The position numbers and the translations under genes are program-made. Source: Mesorhizobium sp. STM 4661 (GTDB taxonomy: Bacteria; Pseudomonadota; Alphaproteobacteria; Rhizobiales; Rhizobiaceae). Taken from it: DNA of 64,000 bases. Under the pieces are notes generated by a model that worked only from the letters and a program-made list of their open reading frames with translations, had not been told where the DNA came from and did not search any database. Location: the NCBI RefSeq assembly GCF_000359125.1, contig NZ_CAAF010000066.1:1-64000 (forward strand), in the 5' to 3' direction. Shown piece by piece: positions 1-9,996 of the stretch; the first letter of the stretch is position 1, and each line of letters begins with the position of its first letter.

Positions 1-167
1 CGGCTTTGCTCAGTCATTCCGATCTCTCGCAAGAACGCGCCGGCACGCCTTCGGTATCCGAAGCCTCAGCCCTCGCCGCAGCCGGCGCCGGCGCGAAACT
101 GCTTGGGCCGCGCACCGTGCTCGGCCCGGTCACCTGCGCCATCGCCATCAGCGGAGATGCGTCATGA
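1..167 (+). CDS. cobE: Cobalamin biosynthesis protein CobE, C-terminal fragment
   Basis: This is the last 54 codons of a gene whose 5' part lies outside the window; the reading frame starts at base 3 and ends in TGA at 165-167. The visible residues include SVSEASALAAAG and KLLGPRTVLGPVTCAIA, which match my knowledge of the C-terminal end of CobE/CbiG-C proteins, small cobalamin-pathway proteins found beside cobM. The stop overlaps the cobM start by four bases (ATGA at 164-167), so it is the first visible member of a translationally coupled cob operon. The identification rests on a short tail plus position, so it is good but not certain. Confidence 0.75.
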   Translation, partial: ALLSHSDLSQERAGTPSVSEASALAAAGAGAKLLGPRTVLGPVTCAIAISGDAS

Positions 168-928
168 CCGTTCATTTCATCGGCGCAGGTCCAGGTGCTG
201 CCGACCTCATCACCTTGCGCGGCAGCCGGCTGCTCGCCAGCTGCCCGGTCTGCCTCTATGCCGGTTCGATTGTCGCGCCGGAACTGTTGCAGCACTGCGC
301 GCCGGGGACAAAACTGATCGACACCGCGCCGATGTCGCTCGACGAGATCGAAGCCGAATATCTGGCCGCCTACAGGGACGGCCACGATGTCGCCCGCCTG
401 CATTCCGGCGACCTGTCGGTGTGGAGCGCCGTCGCCGAGCAGATCCGCCGGCTGGAGAAGCACGGCATTCCCTACACGCTGACGCCGGGCGTACCCTCCT
501 TCGCTGCCGCCGCGGCAGCACTTCGTCGCGAGCTGACCATTCCCGAAATCGCGCAAAGCCTGGTGCTGACGCGCGTCTCCGGGCGCGCGTCAAAGATGCC
601 GCCCGGCGAAACGCTCGCCGGCTTCGGCCGCACCGGCGCCACGCTCGCCATCCATCTTGCCATCCATGCCATCGACCGTGTCGTCGCCGAGCTAACGCCG
701 TTCTACGGCGCCGATTGCCCGGTGGCGGTGGTCTTTCGCGCCTCATGGCCGGACGAGCGCGTGCTGACCGGCACGCTGGCGACGATCGAGGCACAGCTCG
801 CCGCCGACCCGATGGAGCGCACGGCGATCATCTTCGTCGGGACCTCGCTGGCGGCGGAAGGCTTCGGCGAGAGTTCACTTTACGACGCCCACTACCAGCG
901 GCGTTTTCGCGGACGGGACGGATTGTGA
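164..928 (+). CDS. cobM: Precorrin-4 C11-methyltransferase CobM
   Basis: The 254-residue protein is a SAM-dependent tetrapyrrole methylase that methylates C11 of precorrin-4 to give precorrin-5 in the aerobic cobalamin pathway. The sequence shows the family's N-terminal GAGPG loop (residues 7-11), an HSGDLSVW segment near residues 80-87 and a GVPSF motif near residue 109, in the usual order. Length is normal for CobM. It starts at the ATG overlapping the upstream stop and ends in TGA overlapping the GTG of cobA, so it sits inside a tightly coupled operon. The neighbours cobE, cobA and cobB support CobM over the other methylases of this fold. Confidence 0.93.
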   Translation: MTVHFIGAGPGAADLITLRGSRLLASCPVCLYAGSIVAPELLQHCAPGTKLIDTAPMSLDEIEAEYLAAYRDGHDVARLHSGDLSVWSAVAEQIRRLEKHGIPYTLTPGVPSFAAAAAALRRELTIPEIAQSLVLTRVSGRASKMPPGETLAGFGRTGATLAIHLAIHAIDRVVAELTPFYGADCPVAVVFRASWPDERVLTGTLATIEAQLAADPMERTAIIFVGTSLAAEGFGESSLYDAHYQRRFRGRDGL

Positions 929-1737
929 GCGGCGGTACCAAGGAAAACGGCGAAAGGCTCGAACAGGCGCTCGCGCGGCTGAACTTCAAGCCGCGTAGTC
1001 TGGAGCCGGGCCATGTCTGGTTGGCCGGCGCCGGCCCCGGCGACCCAGGCTGCCTGACGCTGGAAGTGCTGGCGGCGTTGGCTGAGGCCGATGCGCTGGT
1101 CTACGATGCGCTGGTCTCGCCCGATGTCGTCGCCGTCGCAGAGCGTGCAGAGCTGTTTTATGCCGGCAAGCGCGGCGGCCAGCCATCGATGAAGCAGGAC
1201 GACATCACCGCGCTGCTGGTGCGTCTGGCGCGTGAGGGCCGCCGCGTCGTCCGGCTGAAAGGCGGCGATCCCTATATATTCGGCCGTGGCGGCGAAGAGG
1301 CGCTGGCGCTGGCCCGCGAAAATATCCCGTTCCGCGTCCTGCCCGGGCTGACTTCGAGCCTGAGCGCGCTTGCGGCTACCGGTATCCCGGCCACCATGCG
1401 CGGCATCAACAAAGCCGTCATCCTGGCGACCGGCCATGCCGCCGGTACCGATGACGATCTCGACTGGGCAGCGATCGCCCGCACCGGCCAGCCCGTCGTC
1501 GTCTATATGGGCATGGCCAATCTGCCTGTCATCGCCACCTCCCTGCTCGACGGCGGGCTGGCGCCGTCGACGCCCGCCGCGGTGATCGTCGCCGCGACGA
1601 CACCGCAGGAGCGCATCGTCGTCGCCACGCTCGCCACCATTGCCGAAGAGGCGGGGGCCGCCGGCTTGACCTCGCCCGCGCTGATCGTCGTTGGCGGCAT
1701 CGTCGCCATGCGCGCGGCACTGGTGGGCGAAGCATGA
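925..1737 (+). CDS. cobA: Uroporphyrinogen-III C-methyltransferase CobA
   Basis: CobA methylates uroporphyrinogen III at C2 and C7 to form precorrin-2, the entry step to cobalamin and siroheme. I place the start at GTG 925, which overlaps the cobM stop (GTGA); an open frame extends further upstream but lies inside cobM in another frame. The 270-residue product has the GAGPGD SAM-binding loop at residues 35-40, a GGDPYIFGRGGEE block and a PGLTSSLSALAATGIP block typical of SUMT. There is no CysG-like N-terminal dehydrogenase domain, so this is the stand-alone cobalamin-type enzyme. It ends at 1737, overlapping cobB by four bases. Confidence 0.93.
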   Translation: MSGGTKENGERLEQALARLNFKPRSLEPGHVWLAGAGPGDPGCLTLEVLAALAEADALVYDALVSPDVVAVAERAELFYAGKRGGQPSMKQDDITALLVRLAREGRRVVRLKGGDPYIFGRGGEEALALARENIPFRVLPGLTSSLSALAATGIPATMRGINKAVILATGHAAGTDDDLDWAAIARTGQPVVVYMGMANLPVIATSLLDGGLAPSTPAAVIVAATTPQERIVVATLATIAEEAGAAGLTSPALIVVGGIVAMRAALVGEA

Positions 1738-3047
1738 CCCGCGCCATCATCATCGGCGCGCCACGCTCCGGCTCGGGCAAGACCAGCGTCACCATCGGCA
1801 TCTTGCGCGCTCTCGCCAGGCGTGGGCTGAAGGTGCGCGGCGCCAAATCCGGGCCTGACTATATCGACCCCGGCTTCCACACCGCTGCGACGGGCCTGTC
1901 CGGCGTCAATCTGGATAGCTGGGCGATGTCGCCTGGCTTGCTCAATGCGCTGGCCGGCAACGCTACCGAGGATGCCGATTTCATCTTCCTCGAAAGCGCC
2001 ATGGGCCTGTTCGATGGCATTCCGGCGCCGGCAGGACGCTCCGGCTCCGCCGCCGACCTCGCGCGGCTCTATGGCCTGCCGGTGCTGCTGGTGCTCGATG
2101 TTTCCGGCCAGTCGACCACAGCGGCCGCCGTCGCCAAGGGTTTTGCCACCTACGATCCCGATGTGCGCATGGCTGGCGTCGTGCTCAACCGGCTGGGCAG
2201 CGAACGCCACCGCCGGCTCTGCGGCGAAGCCATCGAGGCAATCGGCCTGCCAGTTGTCGGCGCCATCCTGCGCGATCCCTCGCTCAACCTGCCGGAACGC
2301 CATCTCGGCCTCGTCCAGGCCGGCGAATACCAGAATCTGATGGCCCATCTCGACCGCCTGGCTGACATGGTCGAACAATCGCTCGACCTTGAAGCCATCA
2401 TGGCGCTGGCAGCGCCATTCACGCCAGCACCGGGCAATTTCAGCGATGCATTGCCGCCGCCCGGCCAGCGCATCGCATTGGCGCAGGATGCCGCCTTCAC
2501 CTTCCTCTATCCGCATGTCGCCACGCATTGGCGCAAGGCCGGCGCGGAAATCGTTCCGTTCTCGCCGCTCGCCGATCAGGCGCCGGCCGAAGATTGCGAC
2601 GTCTGCTGGCTGCCGGGCGGCTATCCCGAGCTTCATGCCGGGCGGCTCGCGAGCGCCGCAAATTTCAGGGCAGGCATGGGGGCGTTTTCGGTAACGAAAC
2701 CTGTGCATGGCGAGTGCGGCGGCTTCATGGTCTTGGGCGAAGCGCTGGAAGATGCCGAGGGCGAGACACACAGAATGCTCGGCCTGCTCGGCCACTCGAC
2801 CAGCTTCGCCAAACGCAAGATGAATCTCGGCTATCGCGAGGCGCGGTTGCGCGCCGATTGCCCGCTGGGAGCCGAGGGCACGCTGATCCGCGGCCACGAA
2901 TTCCACTATGCGCAGATGACGGCCACCGGCAATGACGAGCCGCTGGCCGACCTCGCCGACGGACAAGGCAATCCGCTCGGCGCCTCCGGCTACCGGCGCG
3001 GCAATGTCAGCGGCACCTTCTTCCATGCCATTGCGAGGGGGGCGTGA
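1734..3047 (+). CDS. cobB: Hydrogenobyrinic acid a,c-diamide synthase CobB
   Basis: This 437-residue ATP- and glutamine-dependent amidase amidates the a and c carboxylates of hydrogenobyrinic acid. The N-terminal half is a dethiobiotin-synthetase-like P-loop domain with GAPRSGSGKTS at residues 8-18. The C-terminal half is a class I glutaminase with the nucleophile in VHGECGGF (Cys328). Length and domain order match CobB/CbiA. The ATG overlaps the cobA stop and the TGA overlaps the GTG of cobV, so it is the centre of a coupled gene series. The name follows Pseudomonas denitrificans usage; it is not the CobB sirtuin. Confidence 0.94.
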   Translation: MTRAIIIGAPRSGSGKTSVTIGILRALARRGLKVRGAKSGPDYIDPGFHTAATGLSGVNLDSWAMSPGLLNALAGNATEDADFIFLESAMGLFDGIPAPAGRSGSAADLARLYGLPVLLVLDVSGQSTTAAAVAKGFATYDPDVRMAGVVLNRLGSERHRRLCGEAIEAIGLPVVGAILRDPSLNLPERHLGLVQAGEYQNLMAHLDRLADMVEQSLDLEAIMALAAPFTPAPGNFSDALPPPGQRIALAQDAAFTFLYPHVATHWRKAGAEIVPFSPLADQAPAEDCDVCWLPGGYPELHAGRLASAANFRAGMGAFSVTKPVHGECGGFMVLGEALEDAEGETHRMLGLLGHSTSFAKRKMNLGYREARLRADCPLGAEGTLIRGHEFHYAQMTATGNDEPLADLADGQGNPLGASGYRRGNVSGTFFHAIARGA

Positions 3048-3811
3048 CCGCAGTTCCTTCACCCCGGCAGGCACTCGAGGACATCGCGCTTTGCCTCGTC
3101 TTCTTCACCCGGCTGCCGCTGCCGGTTTTCGACTTTCGCGACCGCAGCCTAGCCAGCGCGATCTGGGCAGCCCCCATTACCGGTCTCGCCGTCGCCCTGA
3201 TTGGCGCCGTGATCTACGCCGTCGGGACAAAGCTCGGTCTTGCCGGTGGCCCGGCGGCAGCCCTTGCCCTCGCCTCCACCCTGCTCGCCACCGGCTGCTT
3301 GCATGAAGACGGGCTTTCGGATGTCGCCGACGGCTTTGGCGGCGGCAGGACACGTGAGAAAAAACTGGAGATCATGCGCGACAGCCGCATTGGCGCCTAT
3401 GGCGCCTGCGCGCTCGGCCTGTCGCTGCTGATCCGCTGGAGCGTCCTCTCGGAATTCGCCACATCGGCGCAATTGCTCTTCGCTCTCGTTGCAGCCCATG
3501 CCGGCTCGCGTGGCCTGCTCGGCGCCTTCATGCATCTGTTGCCACCGGCCCGCGACGACGGTCTCTCGGCCGGCGCAGGCGCCGTCTCGGCCGAGACTGC
3601 TGTTCTCGGCGGAGCACTTGGCGCGCTCGCGCTGCTGGCGCTGGGGCTCGGCGGCGCGGTCGTCGCGCTGATCCTGCTTGGCCTCCTGTTCGCCGCCTTC
3701 CGCGCGCTGTGCCTCAACCAGATCGGCGGCCAGACCGGCGATACGGTCGGCGCGCTGCAGCAGCTTGGCGAGATCACGATCCTGCTCGTCGCTTCCGTTT
3801 CCCTATCCTGA
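3044..3811 (+). CDS. cobV: Adenosylcobinamide-GDP ribazoletransferase (cobalamin synthase)
   Basis: This integral membrane enzyme joins adenosylcobinamide-GDP and alpha-ribazole, the last assembly step of cobalamin. The 255-residue protein has the diagnostic HEDGLSDVADGFGGG block near residues 85-99, followed by the REKKLEIMRDSRIGAYG segment, and several hydrophobic membrane spans. It starts at GTG 3044, overlapping cobB by four bases, the fourth such overlap in a row. It is cobS in enterobacterial naming and cobV in the P. denitrificans/rhizobial scheme. Only 24 bases separate it from the next gene, which supplies the alpha-ribazole phosphate precursor. Confidence 0.93.
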   Translation: MTAVPSPRQALEDIALCLVFFTRLPLPVFDFRDRSLASAIWAAPITGLAVALIGAVIYAVGTKLGLAGGPAAALALASTLLATGCLHEDGLSDVADGFGGGRTREKKLEIMRDSRIGAYGACALGLSLLIRWSVLSEFATSAQLLFALVAAHAGSRGLLGAFMHLLPPARDDGLSAGAGAVSAETAVLGGALGALALLALGLGGAVVALILLGLLFAAFRALCLNQIGGQTGDTVGALQQLGEITILLVASVSLS

Positions 3812-3835
3812 CTCTCTTTCGGAGATTTTGCCCAC

Positions 3836-4846
3836 ATGCCCTTCAAATCGCTTGATGAACTGCGCGCGGCCTGCCTCGACTTGCCTGCCGGCAGCGACAC
3901 AGCCGCAGCGGCCGTTGCCCGCCGCCAGGACACGCTGACCAAGCCGCAAGGCAGCCTCGGCCGTCTCGAAACCATAACCGCCTGGCTGGCGCGCTGGCAG
4001 GGTCGCGACATGCCGAAGCTTGACCGGGTGAAAGTCTTCGTCTTTGCCGGCAACCATGGCGTCACCGCGCAAGGTGTGTCGGCCTTCCCGTCGGAGGTCA
4101 CCGTGCAGATGGTGGCGAACTTCGCCGGCGGCGGTGCCGCCATCAACCAGCTCGCCCGCATCGCCGGCGCCGATCTCGACGTCATCCCGCTCGACCTCGA
4201 CCACCCGACCGGCGACTTCACGCAAGAGCCGGCGATGGACGAAGAAATCTTCCTCGGTGCAGTCTCGGCCGGCTACGGCGCCGTAACGAAAGACCTCGAC
4301 CTCGTCTGCTTCGGCGAAATGGGCATCGGCAACACCACGCCGGCGGCGGCCATTTCGACCGCCCTGTTCGGCGGCGGCGCGGAAAAATGGACGGGGCGCG
4401 GCACCGGCGTCGACGATGCCGGCCTGAAGCGCAAGGTCACGGCGATAGAGGCTGGCCTCAAACGCCACGCAAACGCCCTCTCCGATCCGCTGGCGATCGC
4501 TGCGGCAGTTGGCGGGCGCGAACTTGCCGCCATCTTCGGCGCGACGCTGGCCGCGCGTCACAACAATGTGCCGGTGCTGCTCGACGGCTTCGTCTGCACC
4601 GCCGCCGCCGCACCCCTGGCAAGATTGCACCCCACCGGCCTCGCCCACACCGTCGCTGCCCACGTTTCGGCCGAATCCGGCCATCGCCGCCTGCTGGAGG
4701 CGCTCGGCCTGCCGCCGCTGCTCGATCTCGGCATGCGGCTCGGCGAGGGCTCCGGCGCCTGCCTCGCCGTCAACATCGTCCGCTCGGCGCTGGAATGCCA
4801 CGTGCGCATGGCAAGCTTCGCCGAGGCTGGTGTGTCGGAGAAGTAA
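3836..4846 (+). CDS. cobU: Nicotinate-nucleotide:dimethylbenzimidazole phosphoribosyltransferase
   Basis: The enzyme transfers phosphoribose from nicotinate mononucleotide to 5,6-dimethylbenzimidazole, making alpha-ribazole 5'-phosphate for the lower cobalamin ligand. The 336-residue protein shows the family blocks TKPQGSLGRLE, AGNHGVTAQGVSAFP, GEMGIGNTTPAA and LGEGSGA, where Glu304 corresponds to the catalytic base of the family. It is called cobT in enterobacteria and cobU in the aerobic-pathway scheme. It is the last gene of the cob series and is followed within 15 bases by a strong hairpin. Confidence 0.95.
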   Translation: MPFKSLDELRAACLDLPAGSDTAAAAVARRQDTLTKPQGSLGRLETITAWLARWQGRDMPKLDRVKVFVFAGNHGVTAQGVSAFPSEVTVQMVANFAGGGAAINQLARIAGADLDVIPLDLDHPTGDFTQEPAMDEEIFLGAVSAGYGAVTKDLDLVCFGEMGIGNTTPAAAISTALFGGGAEKWTGRGTGVDDAGLKRKVTAIEAGLKRHANALSDPLAIAAAVGGRELAAIFGATLAARHNNVPVLLDGFVCTAAAAPLARLHPTGLAHTVAAHVSAESGHRRLLEALGLPPLLDLGMRLGEGSGACLAVNIVRSALECHVRMASFAEAGVSEK

Positions 4847-4858
4847 TCAGTAAGGCTC

Positions 4859-4887
4859 ATGTGGGACGGTCAAAAGCCGTCCCACAT
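4859..4887 (+). terminator. Hairpin after the cob operon
   Basis: A perfect 11-bp stem (ATGTGGGACGG / CCGTCCCACAT) with a 7-base loop begins 12 bases after the cobU stop. No clear T-run follows, so it may end transcription weakly or mainly protect the 3' end of the message. Confidence 0.6.
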
Positions 4888-4932
4888 TCTCGCCCTGTTC
4901 CAGGGTCTTTTCCACCAAGTCTTTGAAATCTT

Positions 4933-5008
<76 letters not shown>

Positions 5009-5147
5009 ACTCGGCCGGCAAAACCGGCGTCGGCGGGCATATAGCCGCCGATACCAGTCATGTCCAGCCCTGCGGGATTCATTTCCCGACAAATCGACGG
5101 AGGCCTCGCTTTCGAGCGTCGCGCACGGCGAAACCTTACGTTCTCTT

Positions 5148-5325
5148 GGCGGGACAGCGCCCCCCTCTGCCCTGCCGGGCATCTCCCCCTCGAGGAGGGA
5201 GATCGGAAGCTTCGTAGTCCCGCCTCTCTTTCTGCATTCGAGGTTGGCGAAATCCGAAGTTACGGCCAATCTCCCCCCTTGAGGGGGAGATGTCCGGCAG
5301 GACAGAGGGGGGCGCGAAGGATCGC
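5148..5325. repeat. Palindromic intergenic repeat, copy 1 (RIME-like)
   Basis: This 178-bp block begins GGCGGGACAG, carries a long arm reading CCCCCTCTGCCCTGCCGGGC then ATCTCCCCCT, and closes with the inverted arm GGGGGAGATGTCCGGCAGGA then CAGAGGGGGG and GAAGGATCGC. A second copy at 19019-19193 has the same ends and arms but a different middle. It resembles the mosaic intergenic elements known from rhizobia; the family name is from memory. It fills most of the gap between the tRNA and the phzF-like gene. Confidence 0.8.
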
Positions 5326-5355
5326 CGACAGCGACGATCTCAGCCCATGCGCCGC

Positions 5356-6273
5356 TCAAACGAACAGCTTGCCCTCCGCCACCTTCACCGCATGCCCCCC
5401 GATACGGGCGGCCGCGAGTTTACCGCCTTCGACATTGAGTTCGAGGCGGATGCGCGATGGCCGGCCCATCTCCAGCCCCTGTTCGATCCAGAGCTGCGAC
5501 ACGCCGTCCGTCGGGCGGTCGAAATGCATGACAGCACCTGCGAAAGCGGCGGCCGCCGAGCCGGTCGCCGGGTCTTCATAGGAAGGAGTGCCCGGCACGA
5601 TCATGCGCACATGGAAAGCGCTGTCGTGGTTCACCGTCTCGCGGCAATAGACATAGGGGCTGGCAAAGGCCCATTCGCTCTTGCGCGGGGCCAGTTCCGA
5701 CCATGCCTGGTTGTCCAGCCTTATCCGGGCGGCCGCCTCCAGATTGGCGACGGGAATCGTCACGTAAGGCACACCGGCCGACCAGAACGAGACGCGGTGA
5801 TTCTCGAAGCTGATCTCATGCGGCGCGAGGCCAAGTGCGGCGCCGATCGCCTCCGGATCGGCGGCGAGCTTCAGCGGTTCCGGCAGTTTCGCCAAGTCGA
5901 ATTCGGCAAAGGTGGCGCCGTCGTGCTTGCTGACGGCGCAGCGCACCGGGCCGATATTCTCCTCCAGCACGAAGATGCCGGCGGCGTTGCCGTCTCCGGC
6001 CATTTCGGCAAGCGCGATCGCCGAACCCACAGTTGGATGGCCAGCGAAAGGCATTTCATAGTCGGGCGTGAAAATGCGGATACGATTGCGGTGTTTGGGA
6101 TTGTCGGGCGGCAGCACGAAGACGGTTTCGGAGAGATTGAACTCACGCGCGATGGCCTGCATCGCCGCCGTGTCCAGCCCCTTGCTGTCAAGCACGACGG
6201 CCAGCGGATTGCCGGCAAGCCGGTCCCGCGTAAACACATCGTAAAGCAAGTAATTCCTCGGCTGCATGTACAA
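5356..6273 (-). CDS. PhzF-family isomerase-like protein
   Basis: The 305-residue protein belongs to the PhzF/diaminopimelate-epimerase-fold family, whose namesake isomerises an intermediate of phenazine synthesis; most family members have unknown substrates. Visible marks are the N-terminal LAGNPLAVV block, the catalytic-type glutamate in FNLSETVF (Glu49), GHPTVGSA, and the C-terminal DPATGSAAAAF motif. No other phenazine genes lie nearby, so a phenazine role is unlikely and the substrate is unknown. The start at 6273 could also be the Met two codons later. The gene diverges from the exporter genes that begin at 6381. Confidence 0.85.
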   Translation of the reverse strand: MYMQPRNYLLYDVFTRDRLAGNPLAVVLDSKGLDTAAMQAIAREFNLSETVFVLPPDNPKHRNRIRIFTPDYEMPFAGHPTVGSAIALAEMAGDGNAAGIFVLEENIGPVRCAVSKHDGATFAEFDLAKLPEPLKLAADPEAIGAALGLAPHEISFENHRVSFWSAGVPYVTIPVANLEAAARIRLDNQAWSELAPRKSEWAFASPYVYCRETVNHDSAFHVRMIVPGTPSYEDPATGSAAAAFAGAVMHFDRPTDGVSQLWIEQGLEMGRPSRIRLELNVEGGKLAAARIGGHAVKVAEGKLFV

Positions 6274-6380
6274 AAGTCCTCCGCCTCAATCAAAACATGA
6301 GCGAAATTTAATTTGAAATTTGAACCATTAGGCCTGATCTGTGCACTGATGGGGACATCTCAGGCTTATAGGGGTCCGGC

Positions 6381-7673
6381 GTGGACCAGATTGTCAATCT
6401 GCCAAATGTGGAATCCACTTCCGCCATCGAGACGGCGCTCGGGCTAGACCAGACCGGTTTGAAGAAGAAACGCCGGCGTGGCTGGCTCTATGGCCTGCTG
6501 GCGCTGATCGTCATCGCGGCCGGCTTGGTCGGCTACCAATGGTATGCCGGGTCTCCCGCCAAGATCGACTACACGACGGTGCCGGCCGCCGTCGCCGACC
6601 TCACCGTCGCGGTCTCGGCCACAGGCACGCTGCAGCCCCTCACCCAGGTCGACATTTCCAGCCAACTTTCCGGCATCATCCGCTCGGTCTCGGTCCAAGA
6701 GAATCAGCAGGTGAAGAAGGGCGACGTGCTGGCCGCGCTCGACACCGCCAAGCTTGAGGTCCAGATCGAACGCGCCGAGGCTTCCGCCCAGGCGGCGGCG
6801 GCGAATGTCGAGGACGCCTCGGTCACCCTCAACGAAAACGAAAAGGCGCTTGCGCGCGCCGCCGCATTGACCAAGCGCGGCATGGCGACCGACCAGTCGC
6901 TCGAGGCCGCGACCGCGACGCGCGACCGCTCCAAGGCAGCGCTCGACAGCGCCAAGGCCAATCTCGCCATCGCCAATGCCGATCTGAAATCACAGCAGAC
7001 GGACCTTGCCAACAGCACCATCTATGCCCCGATCGACGGCATCGTCCTGACGCGCTCGGTCGATCCCGGCCAGACGGTCGCCTCCTCGCTGCAGGCGCCG
7101 GTGCTGTTCGTTATCGCCGCCGATTTGAGGAACATGGAATTGGTCGCGGCGGTCGACGAGGCCGACATTGGCGCGATCAAATCCGGCCAGCATGCGCGCT
7201 TCACCGTCGATGCCTTCCCGGAGCGGCCGTTCGACGCCGAGATCCGCGACATCTCCTACGCATCGGTGACCACCGACGGCGTCGTCACCTATAATGCGCG
7301 GCTTGAGGTCGACAACAACGAGCTTCTTCTGCGGCCCGGCATGACCGCCACCGTTTCGGTCGTCACCAGGCAGGCCAAGGGCGTGCTCACGGTGCCGGCC
7401 ACCGCCTTCCGTTACCGCCCAGCGGCATCCACCGCCCGCGCGTGGAGCCTGAGCGAGTTGTTCACGGGTCGCATGGGACGTCCTGGCGGCAACCGCCAGC
7501 GCCAGGCGGCGGCGCAACCCACCGACGGCTCGCGCACGCTCTATGTGCTGGAGAACGGGCGGCCCCGTCCGGTCAACGTCAAGATCGGCTCGACCGACGG
7601 CGAACTGACCGAGATTACCTCGGGCCTGGACGAAGGCGCGCTGGTCATCACCGCCTCGCAGCAGCGGACCTGA
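6381..7673 (+). CDS. Periplasmic adaptor (HlyD/MacA-type) of an ABC exporter
   Basis: The 430-residue protein has a short cytoplasmic N-terminus, one membrane span at about residues 36-54, then a biotinyl-lipoyl-like segment (VDISSQLSGIIRSVSVQENQ), an alanine-rich coiled-coil hairpin (about 125-205) and a beta-barrel part. This is the layout of MacA-type membrane fusion proteins that bridge an inner-membrane ABC transporter to an outer-membrane channel. It starts at GTG 6381 and is followed four bases after its stop by an ATPase gene and then a MacB-type permease, so the three form one export system. The substrate (peptide, macrolide or other) cannot be told from sequence. Confidence 0.88.
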   Translation: MDQIVNLPNVESTSAIETALGLDQTGLKKKRRRGWLYGLLALIVIAAGLVGYQWYAGSPAKIDYTTVPAAVADLTVAVSATGTLQPLTQVDISSQLSGIIRSVSVQENQQVKKGDVLAALDTAKLEVQIERAEASAQAAAANVEDASVTLNENEKALARAAALTKRGMATDQSLEAATATRDRSKAALDSAKANLAIANADLKSQQTDLANSTIYAPIDGIVLTRSVDPGQTVASSLQAPVLFVIAADLRNMELVAAVDEADIGAIKSGQHARFTVDAFPERPFDAEIRDISYASVTTDGVVTYNARLEVDNNELLLRPGMTATVSVVTRQAKGVLTVPATAFRYRPAASTARAWSLSELFTGRMGRPGGNRQRQAAAQPTDGSRTLYVLENGRPRPVNVKIGSTDGELTEITSGLDEGALVITASQQRT

Positions 7674-7677
7674 CGTC

Positions 7678-8382
7678 ATGTCGGGCTCCGTGCTCATCGG
7701 TTTCGACAAGGTATGGAAGAGCTATGGCCAGGGCGAGGCCCGGATCCATGCGCTGGCCGGTGTCGATCTCGCGATCCGGCGCGGTGAATTCGTCGCCATC
7801 ATGGGTCCGTCGGGCTCGGGCAAGTCGACGGCGATGAACATCATCGGCTGCCTCGACACGCCGACGGCCGGAACCTACAATTTCATGGGCATCGATGCCG
7901 GCCGCCTCGACCGCAACCGTCGTGCCGTGCTGCGCAATCTCTATGTCGGCTTCGTCTTCCAGGGCTACAATCTGCTGCCGCGCACCACGGCGGTGGAGAA
8001 TGTCGAACTGCCGCTGATCTATCGCGGCGTCGGCGCCCGTGACCGCCACGGCCTTGCCATGAAGGCGCTGGCCGAGGTCGGCCTCGTCGGCCGCGAGCAC
8101 CATACGCCAGCCGAGCTTTCCGGCGGCCAGCAGCAGCGCGTGGCGATCGCGCGCGCCATCGTCACCAGGCCGACCCTGCTTGTCGCCGACGAGCCGACCG
8201 GCAATCTCGACACCGCCCGCACGCATGAGATCATGGAACTCCTGACGCGGCTCAACACCGAGCTTGGCCTCACCATTGCCATGGTCACCCACGAGGCCGA
8301 CGTCGCCGGCTATGCCGAGCGCACGATCCGCTTCCTCGACGGCCACGTCGCCTCCGACGGCATGAACTTCGAGGTGGCCTGA
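7678..8382 (+). CDS. MacB-type ABC transporter ATP-binding protein
   Basis: The 234-residue ATPase carries Walker A GPSGSGKST at residues 43-51, the signature LSGGQQQR, Walker B LLVADEPTGNLD and a switch histidine in MVTHEAD. It falls in the LolD/FtsE/MacB class of ATPases that drive mechanotransmission rather than direct substrate pumping. It lies four bases after the adaptor gene and one base before the permease gene. In MacB proper the ATPase and permease are fused; here they are separate polypeptides, as in many alphaproteobacteria. Confidence 0.93.
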   Translation: MSGSVLIGFDKVWKSYGQGEARIHALAGVDLAIRRGEFVAIMGPSGSGKSTAMNIIGCLDTPTAGTYNFMGIDAGRLDRNRRAVLRNLYVGFVFQGYNLLPRTTAVENVELPLIYRGVGARDRHGLAMKALAEVGLVGREHHTPAELSGGQQQRVAIARAIVTRPTLLVADEPTGNLDTARTHEIMELLTRLNTELGLTIAMVTHEADVAGYAERTIRFLDGHVASDGMNFEVA

Positions 8383-8383
8383 C

Positions 8384-9601
<1,218 letters not shown>

Positions 9602-9753
9602 AGCAGTGGCCTTCGGCGCGCGCTTTGGCCTGACTTTTCTTGGGGGCCTGACTTTCTGGGAGCTGACTTTTTTTGGGTGCCTTCGCCTGCTCCCTGTCGC
9701 CGCGCAATCCGCGGTGATAGTGTGATTCCCGGGGAGCCGGGGGGATAAGTAGT

Positions 9754-9996
9754 ATGAGCAAGAAAGAACGCCTGATTCTGGCGATGGTGGTCGTTGAGGC
9801 CGCCTTGGCAGGTCTCTGGTGGTATCTGGCCAGCTATGGCATGGCCAATCCTGATCGCGTCACCGCCGATTTCCAGCAAGTCATCGGCCGGACGATGGGA
9901 ATGGCGATGGGAGGCTTGCTGGGTCTCGGCGTCATACTGTTCCTCGTAGCCGCCCGTAGCGATCGCAAAGCCATGGCAGGCAAAACGCGTCGTTAG
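9754..9996 (+). CDS. Small two-span membrane protein, unknown function
   Basis: The 80-residue product has two hydrophobic segments (about residues 7-26 and 46-66) and a basic C-terminal tail (RSDRKAMAGKTRR). A purine-rich stretch GGGGGGATAAG precedes the ATG and can serve as ribosome binding site. I do not recognise the family. It is separated from the exporter genes by 152 bases and its stop overlaps the 3' end of the convergent Nudix-like gene by four bases. It is probably a real small inner-membrane protein. Confidence 0.6.
   Translation: MSKKERLILAMVVVEAALAGLWWYLASYGMANPDRVTADFQQVIGRTMGMAMGGLLGLGVILFLVAARSDRKAMAGKTRR

Noticed and set aside
103..924. Extended cobA beginning inside cobM
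   Set aside because: The added residues are Arg-rich shadow sequence; the GTG at 925 overlaps the cobM stop and gives the normal SUMT length.
1503..3074. Long antisense frame opposite cobA-cobB
   Set aside because: It mirrors the third-position GC bias of the real genes and has no family features. The same holds for the long antisense frames at 30332-32134, 36631-38394 and 46075-47949.
5356..6273. Phenazine biosynthesis assignment from the PhzF-like protein
   Set aside because: No phzA, B, C, D, E or G genes are present; most PhzF-family proteins act elsewhere.
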